A stretch of 64,000 nt of DNA from Deltaproteobacteria bacterium. Lineage in GTDB: Bacteria; Bdellovibrionota_C; UBA2361; JAGFJO01. The stretch is taken from assembly GCA_024102635.1 (NCBI GenBank), contig JAGFJO010000046.1, positions 1 through 64,000 of the forward strand, read 5' to 3'. The notes beneath the pieces are model-generated. The model was given only the letters and a program-made list of their open reading frames with translations. It made no database searches and had not been told where the DNA came from. Of this stretch, positions 58,949 through 64,000 are shown piece after piece. The translations under genes were made by a program, and so were the position numbers. Numbering within the stretch: the first letter of the stretch is position 1; every line of letters begins with the position of its first letter.

Positions 58949-59989
58949 TTGTCAGCGCCGGCAATTCGAAAAAAAATATTATTGGCGCAGACAAGTTTTC
59001 TCGGCGATACAGTTCTTTCAACGCCGGTGATTGCTGCCATAAAGCGGCTCTATCCCGAAAGTGAGCTGTGGATGATGACAACCCCGGCTGCAAAGCAGCT
59101 GGTAGAGTATGATCCGCTGTTGGCGGGAGTCATTACCTTCAGCAAACGCGGGTCGGAAGCCGGCATCTCCGGAATTTTCAGGAAAGCACGCGAGCTCAGG
59201 AGTTACGGTTTTGACGTGGCGTACTCCTTGCACAGATCATATCGTACATCTCTACTTCTTACTGCAGCGCGTATTCCATTACGAATCGGTTTCAAGGACG
59301 CTCGATTAAGCGGATTATATCATCGAACGGTTCAGCGGCCGCTGGCGCTTCACGAAGTACTGAGAAATCTCTCCATAGTAGAGAGAGAGAGAGTCGAAAG
59401 GGGGCTTGAATCTTTCGACGAAGATCTGCGGTTGCATGTTGCACAGCCCTCAGTTGAGAGGCCATTCATGAAGCAGCTCAGGACGGACGGTCCGGGCATT
59501 GCGGTCTTGGTGCCGGGCAGCGTGTGGGCCACGAAGCGATGGAACTGGGAGGGGTACCGCCGCACAGCGCAGGAGCTGTTGGCCAGCGGCATGCAGGTTG
59601 TGCTTCTAGGATCGGCCGATGAAAGTGAGATCTGCTCCAAGGTTGCCGAGGAATTACCGCTGATGAATTTGGCGGGGCAGTTATCACTACAGGAATCAAT
59701 GTATGTGATAAAGGCCGCCAGGCTGGTAGTATGCAACGACAGTTTGGCGCTGCATATGGCGTCTTCGTTCAAAACGCCGGCGGTCGCCGTTTTTTGCGCC
59801 ACCTCACCGGCGTTTGGGTTCGGCCCATGGAAAAACCGCGGCTTGGTGGTTGAGCAGGAGGGGCTGAGCTGCAAGCCTTGCAGGCGGCACGGCAGTATGC
59901 GCTGCCCGACCGGGACAGAGGCCTGTATGAAGCTGCCGGCCGAACGAGTTATAGCAGCGGCCCAAAAGGTTCTGGCCGGGCGCGATTAG
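58949..59989 (+). CDS. waaF: ADP-heptose-type glycosyltransferase (family 9)
   Basis: The protein has 346 residues from TTG 58949 with a strong ribosome site. LLAQTSFLGDTVLSTPVIAAIKRLYPES is the family 9 N-terminus, and LVVCNDSLALHMASSFKTP with AVFCATSPAFGFGPWKN the ADP-heptose site. It adds heptose to the LPS inner core, at the cytoplasmic face. WaaF assignment over WaaC is by similarity of the G-D-T-V loop only. A (AG)7 run at 59380-59393 lies inside the gene. It leads into a kinase 13 bases downstream. Confidence 0.82.
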   Translation: MSAPAIRKKILLAQTSFLGDTVLSTPVIAAIKRLYPESELWMMTTPAAKQLVEYDPLLAGVITFSKRGSEAGISGIFRKARELRSYGFDVAYSLHRSYRTSLLLTAARIPLRIGFKDARLSGLYHRTVQRPLALHEVLRNLSIVERERVERGLESFDEDLRLHVAQPSVERPFMKQLRTDGPGIAVLVPGSVWATKRWNWEGYRRTAQELLASGMQVVLLGSADESEICSKVAEELPLMNLAGQLSLQESMYVIKAARLVVCNDSLALHMASSFKTPAVAVFCATSPAFGFGPWKNRGLVVEQEGLSCKPCRRHGSMRCPTGTEACMKLPAERVIAAAQKVLAGRD

Positions 59990-60002
59990 CAAAGGGACTT
60001 GA

Positions 60003-60728
60003 GTGAGCCAAGGATTTCTAAAATTCAATTGCGAGGGGTTCCAGCTGGGACTTGCCCCTAGGCTTGGAGAGATATCTAAGCAGGAGATTGTGTCCCTGAT
60101 AAAGGATTCACGAAACCGCCGGGCGGCTTCTTTAGCTGGCCGAGGCCTTTTCGGCGAAGGCTCGCTGCCTGGAGTGGGCCGCGTATTCATAAAACAGTAT
60201 GCGCGTGGGGGATGGTTCGGAAGGCTGGTATGGCGTAGCTATCTTCGCTGGGGGAAAACGCGCGGCGAGCGTGAGTTCGACTTTTTGCAGCGCGCCCGCA
60301 AGATCGGGGTAAATGCGCCTGAGCCGTTAGGTTTCGCCGTAAAAGGAGCGATGTTTTGCAACGCTTGGCTTATGACTGAATATATAGATAGCGGGGTCAC
60401 TCTTTCCGAAATGAGTGTCAAAGATGAAGAGCGCACATCCAGAGTTCTCTTGGAGCTTGTTAGAAACATTGCAATTCTAGTGCGCCACTCGATTAAACAT
60501 ATCGATCTTCATCCTGGAAATGTACTGATAGGCCCGAAAGACCAGGTATACATCCTCGATTTTGACAAGGCGCAGTTATTTCGTGGCAGCACGACCTTAT
60601 TGCGCGATTATTATTTAAGAAGGTGGAGGCGGGCGGTAATCAAGCATAACTTGCCTGACTACCTCTCTGAAATTGTCAGCCTTGGACTTCGCCAGCATGA
60701 ACACGGTGAACGAAGCACATACGTCTAA
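60003..60728 (+). CDS. Lipopolysaccharide-core kinase (WaaP/Kdo-kinase family)
   Basis: The protein has 241 residues from GTG 60003. RVFIKQYARGG gives the lysine strand, WLMTEYIDSGVTLSE the hinge, IKHIDLHPGNVLI the catalytic loop (H-x-D-L-H-x-x-N) and VYILDFDKAQLFRG the metal-binding D-F-D motif. These fit the WaaP/KdkA/InaA family, which phosphorylates heptose or Kdo. It overlaps the next heptosyltransferase by 32 bases and lies between two heptosyltransferases, supporting a core-LPS role. Confidence 0.85.
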   Translation: MSQGFLKFNCEGFQLGLAPRLGEISKQEIVSLIKDSRNRRAASLAGRGLFGEGSLPGVGRVFIKQYARGGWFGRLVWRSYLRWGKTRGEREFDFLQRARKIGVNAPEPLGFAVKGAMFCNAWLMTEYIDSGVTLSEMSVKDEERTSRVLLELVRNIAILVRHSIKHIDLHPGNVLIGPKDQVYILDFDKAQLFRGSTTLLRDYYLRRWRRAVIKHNLPDYLSEIVSLGLRQHEHGERSTYV

Positions 60729-61743
60729 TAATCCTCGGCGGATCTTAATCGTATTGATGGGGTCGCTCGGCGATGTAGTTCGCGGCATGTCGCTAGTGTC
60801 TCCGATTAAAACTGCATATCCGAAGTGTGAACTCTCTTGGCTCGTTGAGCCAAAGTGTGAAGGAATCGTAAAGCTCAATCCAAAGATAGACAATGTTATT
60901 TTGTTCGATCGCCGGCGTCCTCTGAAAAGTCTTTTAGGCCTAGCGGGGCAGCTAAAACGCGCGCAATTTGATCTGGTGCTTGATCTTCAGCGGCACTTAA
61001 AAAGCGGCCTTTTCTCGTGGTTAACGCGCGCTCCGCGCCGAATCGGGTTCCATCGTGCAAATGCCAAGGAGTTTAACTGGCTATTCAATAATGAACAGAT
61101 CGGCCGCTATCCGGCTGATGCTCCCAAGCTGGAACACTACCTTAAGTTCTTAGAAAAGATCGGCGTTGAATACTCACAGCCGCGTGTGGATTTTTCGCTT
61201 GAAGATGGAATGAGGCGAAGCGCCGATACACGCGCCAGGTTAGGAGAGAAATATTGCGCAGTAGTGCTGGGCTCATCTTGGCCTTCTAAAGATTGGCCTG
61301 CGGAAGGTTATCTAAAATTGCTTCAATTGCTTCTGGCGGAGTCGCAAATGAAGGTAGCTTTACTGGGTGATGGCGGGCAGCTCGACCTGTCGGGCAGACT
61401 AGAATCATCCGCGGCAAGCGAGAGAGTTATCAATTTGGCCGGCCGAACCGCACTTGATGAACTGGTTGCGGTCGTAAGCCGGGCAGCCTTTTGTATCGGT
61501 CCTGACTCAGGGCCGGGGCATATCGCCGGTGCCTTGGGAGTGCCGTACATCTCCCTGTTCGGCCCAACATCAGACTCGCGAACGGCCCCGCATGGCAGCC
61601 GGGAGCTTGTGGTTAAAGCGCATCTCGGCTGTATGCCGTGCTACCGCCGCAAGTGTCCGGGGCTTGATCGACTCTGCATGCGTCTTATCTCCGCAGAAGC
61701 GGTTATGCAAAAAGCCCGTCAATTTATCGCCGGCGGAGTGTAA
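60697..61743 (+). CDS. ADP-heptose-type glycosyltransferase (family 9), second copy
   Basis: From ATG 60697 the product is 348 residues. RILIVLMGSLGDVVRGMSLVSPIKTAYP is the family N-terminus. VVLGSSWPSKDWPAEGYLKLL, CIGPDSGPGHIAGALGVPYISLFGPT and HLGCMPCYRRKCPGLDRLCMRLI complete the heptosyltransferase pattern. It probably extends the inner core after the first enzyme. The two copies differ enough to act at different steps. Confidence 0.85.
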   Translation: MNTVNEAHTSNNPRRILIVLMGSLGDVVRGMSLVSPIKTAYPKCELSWLVEPKCEGIVKLNPKIDNVILFDRRRPLKSLLGLAGQLKRAQFDLVLDLQRHLKSGLFSWLTRAPRRIGFHRANAKEFNWLFNNEQIGRYPADAPKLEHYLKFLEKIGVEYSQPRVDFSLEDGMRRSADTRARLGEKYCAVVLGSSWPSKDWPAEGYLKLLQLLLAESQMKVALLGDGGQLDLSGRLESSAASERVINLAGRTALDELVAVVSRAAFCIGPDSGPGHIAGALGVPYISLFGPTSDSRTAPHGSRELVVKAHLGCMPCYRRKCPGLDRLCMRLISAEAVMQKARQFIAGGV

Positions 61744-61860
61744 ACATGCTTTTTGATTCGAATATATCGCATTCAATTAAGGTGCTAGCCTATTGCTTGC
61801 TCTGCTCTCCATCGAGTATTTTGAAGGAGCAGACGGCAGCTCAGCGGCCGCGTCAATGAT

Positions 61861-62892
61861 GTGGAACACAAAGTTATGAATGCCCGTAAAGAGATTTTAA
61901 GCGATGCGCTGCAGCGGATGCAGGGCGTGCCGGTTCTAGTGATCGGTGATGTGATGCTGGACCGTTACATATGGGGCATCGTGGACCGTATCTCGGCCGA
62001 AGCGCCGGTTCCGGTTGTTAAAGTGAAGCGGATCGAAGAGCGCCTCGGCGGTGCGGGCAATGTTATTCATAATTTGCGCAACGTAGGGGCGGAGGTTTCA
62101 ATATGCGGGTATGTAGGCAATGACGATGAGGGCACAAAGGTACTATCACTTTTCCGCGATCTCAAAGTTAATACCGACGGAGTGATGGTAGATAGCGCTC
62201 GCCCAACCACAGTCAAAACGCGGGTGATCGCTCATCAGCAACAAGTTGTGCGGATTGACAGAGAAGATCCGCCTTCCGAGGAGTGTCCCCTTGACACGTC
62301 GCTCGATGAGCAGTTGTGTGAGCACATCTCGAAACAGCTGCAGAAGTACCGTGTCATAGTCGTATCGGACTACGCCAAAGGAGCGATCACGGAGCGAATC
62401 ATGAATATGCTCGAAGGGGCAAGTAAAGATAACAAGATCTCTCTTGCCGAGCGGCCTTTAGTAGTCGATCCCCATCCCGAGCACTATCATCTTTATAGAT
62501 GTATGAGTGTAGGCAAGCCTAACCGGAAAGAGGCTGAAGCGGTTAGCGGAGTGCGGATAAAGAGCCCGGAATCAGCCGGGCGAGCAGCTGAGATCCTAAT
62601 TGATAAGTGGAAGGCGGATGCAATGCTTATATCGCTCGGAGAGGATGGGCTATTAATTGCAAGGAGATCCGTAAAACCCCACCTTGTATTGCCCACCCAG
62701 GCGCGCGAGGTTTCAGATGTGAGCGGCGCTGGAGACACGGTGACTGCTATATTTGCGGCAGCTCTCGGCGCCGGAGCCGGGCACGAGATTGCAGGCGAAC
62801 TTGCCAATATTGCCGCCGGGGTTGTTGTCTCGGAGGTGGGGACGACGCCTGTAGATTTAGCGAAGATGAAGAGGCAGATCGCAAGGTTATAA
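61861..62892 (+). CDS. rfaE1: Heptose 7-phosphate kinase (HldE/RfaE kinase domain)
   Basis: Up to 343 residues (GTG 61861; ATG 61876 is an alternative). The PfkB/ribokinase motifs are VIGDVMLDRYIWGIVDRIS, RLGGAGNVIHNLRNVGA and EVSDVSGAGDTVTAIFAAALGAG. It phosphorylates D-glycero-D-manno-heptose 7-phosphate at position 1 for ADP-heptose synthesis. Only the kinase part is present, so the nucleotidyltransferase must be a separate gene. It supplies the heptosyltransferases just upstream. Confidence 0.9.
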   Translation: MEHKVMNARKEILSDALQRMQGVPVLVIGDVMLDRYIWGIVDRISAEAPVPVVKVKRIEERLGGAGNVIHNLRNVGAEVSICGYVGNDDEGTKVLSLFRDLKVNTDGVMVDSARPTTVKTRVIAHQQQVVRIDREDPPSEECPLDTSLDEQLCEHISKQLQKYRVIVVSDYAKGAITERIMNMLEGASKDNKISLAERPLVVDPHPEHYHLYRCMSVGKPNRKEAEAVSGVRIKSPESAGRAAEILIDKWKADAMLISLGEDGLLIARRSVKPHLVLPTQAREVSDVSGAGDTVTAIFAAALGAGAGHEIAGELANIAAGVVVSEVGTTPVDLAKMKRQIARL

Positions 62893-62894
62893 TC

Positions 62895-63818
62895 GTGACT
62901 AGAAGCGTAAAAACGGCGGGCAGGCCTGCTACAGTAAGTATGACCGGATTCGGCCGTGCCTCACTTAAAAGCCGCGCTGTTCAGATCGACGTCGAAATAA
63001 AGTCAGTGAACAACCGTTACATTGATATCTCTATCCGCCTTCCTAAAGAATACTCGGCGCTTGAGCAGCAGCTGCGCAAGGAGATTACGGGTTCGGTGCA
63101 GCGGGGCAGAATAGAGATCGGAATCAGCCGCAGAGTGAGTGAAGGAGCACTTCCAGTTGCTAAAGTCGATCTAACGGCGCTGGATTCTCTTATGGCGCGA
63201 TACCGATCTGCCGGCCGCCGCTTTGGGATTGCCGATAGCAGTTTTATGAAGGATGCGTTACTCGACATACTTTCGAGGAAGGAGGTGATGGAGAGCGTTG
63301 TCGATCAAGACACCGTGCAGCCGGCAGAGGTGAAGCTGCTCACCCGCACCCTCCGCCAAGCGATGAAAGAGCTCGTAAGCAGCCGGATGAGTGAAGGCCG
63401 CAAACTTGGCCAAGATATCGCCGCAAAGCTTGAAGACCTATCGAAGGCGCGGCTTCAGATTGAAAAGCGGGCGAAGAGCGTTCCGCAGAGATACCAAAGC
63501 AGACTGTCGTCGCGGGTCAAGGAGCTTGCAACAGGACACGCGGTCGATGAGCAGCGTCTTGCCGCCGAAGTGGCGCTTATGGCCGATAGATGCGACATAT
63601 CGGAGGAGCTTGTGCGCCTCGGGGTGCATATAGATGAGGCTTGCGCCGCATTGAGCAGGAAAGGCACCGGACGCAGGCTGGATTTTCTGCTTCAGGAGTT
63701 CACGCGCGAGCTTAATACTATGTCGTCTAAAGCGGCAGATGCTGAGATATCGGGCATAGTTGTCGATTGCAAATCGATTGTGGAAAAGATTAGAGAGCAG
63801 GTGCAGAATTTGGAGTAG
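62895..63818 (+). CDS. yicC: YicC family protein
   Basis: From GTG 62895, two bases after the kinase stop, the product is 307 residues. The N-terminus VSMTGFGRASLKSRAVQIDVEIKSVNNRYIDISIRLPKEYSALEQQLRKEI is typical of YicC. The C-terminal helical region ends GRRLDFLLQEFTRELNTMSSKAADAEISGIVVDCKSIVEKIREQVQNLE, the DUF1732 part. YicC is an RNase linked to RNA turnover in E. coli. It lies next to gmk, the normal order. Confidence 0.93.
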   Translation: MTRSVKTAGRPATVSMTGFGRASLKSRAVQIDVEIKSVNNRYIDISIRLPKEYSALEQQLRKEITGSVQRGRIEIGISRRVSEGALPVAKVDLTALDSLMARYRSAGRRFGIADSSFMKDALLDILSRKEVMESVVDQDTVQPAEVKLLTRTLRQAMKELVSSRMSEGRKLGQDIAAKLEDLSKARLQIEKRAKSVPQRYQSRLSSRVKELATGHAVDEQRLAAEVALMADRCDISEELVRLGVHIDEACAALSRKGTGRRLDFLLQEFTRELNTMSSKAADAEISGIVVDCKSIVEKIREQVQNLE

Positions 63819-63835
63819 TCGGCTAGGCTATACAA

Positions 63836-64000
63836 ATGCGAAAGGGAATTTTGTTCTGCATAATCGGGCCCGCCGGCGGCGGCAAGACTTCGATCGGAGA
63901 CAAACTGTTGTCCGATAACGATGGCCACTTAAGTCAATCCGTGTCCGTTACCTCAAGAGCGATGCGTCTAGGGGAGGAGAATGGCAAGAGCTATACTTTC
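63836..64000 (+). CDS. gmk: Guanylate kinase, N-terminal part (cut by window edge)
   Basis: 55 codons from ATG 63836 to the edge. LFCIIGPAGGGKTSIGDKLL is the P-loop, and VSVTSRAMRLGEENGKSYTF matches the guanylate-binding SVTTR-x-x-R-x-G-E region. It makes GDP from GMP and ATP. The rest of the gene is outside the window. Order yicC-gmk supports the call. Confidence 0.93.
   Translation, partial: MRKGILFCIIGPAGGGKTSIGDKLLSDNDGHLSQSVSVTSRAMRLGEENGKSYTF

Noticed and set aside
58651-59040. 129-codon minus frame overlapping the waaF-like start
   Set aside because: Its N-terminal third is antisense to conserved heptosyltransferase sequence; only a much shorter version could be real, with too little support to call it a gene.
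62607-62894. Longer start for yicC reaching back into the heptose kinase gene
   Set aside because: The upstream residues are unrelated to YicC and overlap a conserved kinase; GTG 62895 fits the family start.
1-64000. tRNA, rRNA, insertion sequence or prophage genes
   Set aside because: No T-arm consensus with a paired acceptor stem, no rRNA core sequence, and no transposase, integrase or terminal repeats of an IS were recognised by eye; a tRNAscan and ISfinder search would be decisive.

Overview
The window looks like a chromosomal contig from a diderm (Gram-negative) bacterium. It has a complete outer-membrane biogenesis block (lolC-lolD-bamA-skp-fabZ-lpxA-lpxI) directly after lysS, and a second LPS-core block (two family 9 heptosyltransferases, a WaaP/Kdo-kinase-like protein and the HldE/RfaE kinase) that runs into yicC and gmk. 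The order lysS-lolC-lolD-bamA-ompH-fabZ-lpxA-lpxI, with LpxI rather than LpxH, resembles deltaproteobacterial relatives (Desulfobacterota, Myxococcota, Bdellovibrionota or a related uncultured phylum). That placement is inference. No rRNA, tRNA, CRISPR array, transposase or phage gene was found.

Layout. 1-4.5 kb: a glycosyltransferase cut by the left edge and a giant TPR-glycosyltransferase-TPR protein. 4.7-7.9 kb: SPW membrane protein, AhpD/AhpC peroxide defence divergent from OxyR, and a BON-domain protein. 8-12 kb: a surface-polysaccharide operon (GT2-cytidylyltransferase fusion, SpsF-like cytidylyltransferase, AsnB). 12-23.4 kb: mixed housekeeping genes (ldhA, hybrid kinase, DUF892 protein, GNAT, NhaD antiporter, cysS, mpg, hydrolase, DUF2905). 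23.5-32.3 kb: lysS and the envelope block. 32.4-35.3 kb: an orphan TadC-like protein, a YrbL-like kinase, and a tandem STAS protein. 35.5-40.9 kb: a copper operon with a textbook promoter and CsoR operator, encoding CsoR, an HMA-MauE membrane protein, a small lipoprotein, a CusC-like outer-membrane channel, a Tat-exported multicopper oxidase and an AmpG-like transporter. 40.9-48 kb: an FHA-like protein, secreted and lipoproteins, a cobalamin-binding protein, an FG-GAP-like protein and mutM. 48-56.8 kb: a type III secretion export-apparatus cluster. 56.8-57.2 kb: a repetitive intergenic block with nested inverted repeats. 57.2-64 kb: a degenerate sensor protein and the LPS-core/hldE/yicC/gmk genes.

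The most unusual system is the type III secretion cluster. It encodes SctI, a fused SctO-SctP-like protein, SctR, SctS, SctT and a SctU that is split in two. The N-terminal membrane half stops exactly where the conserved NPTH self-cleavage motif should begin. A separate 90-residue gene, 3.3 kb downstream, supplies the C-terminal substrate-switch domain and starts just after where that motif would be. A soluble GAF/PAS histidine kinase gene lies between the halves and overlaps the C-terminal gene by 8 bases. A tail-anchored double-FHA protein follows. The architecture suggests a secretion apparatus whose switch protein is made pre-cleaved and whose gene order couples it to a sensor kinase.

Most protein calls rest on motifs read by eye. 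Starts were moved from the longest frame where a signal peptide, family N-terminus or ribosome binding site favoured it.
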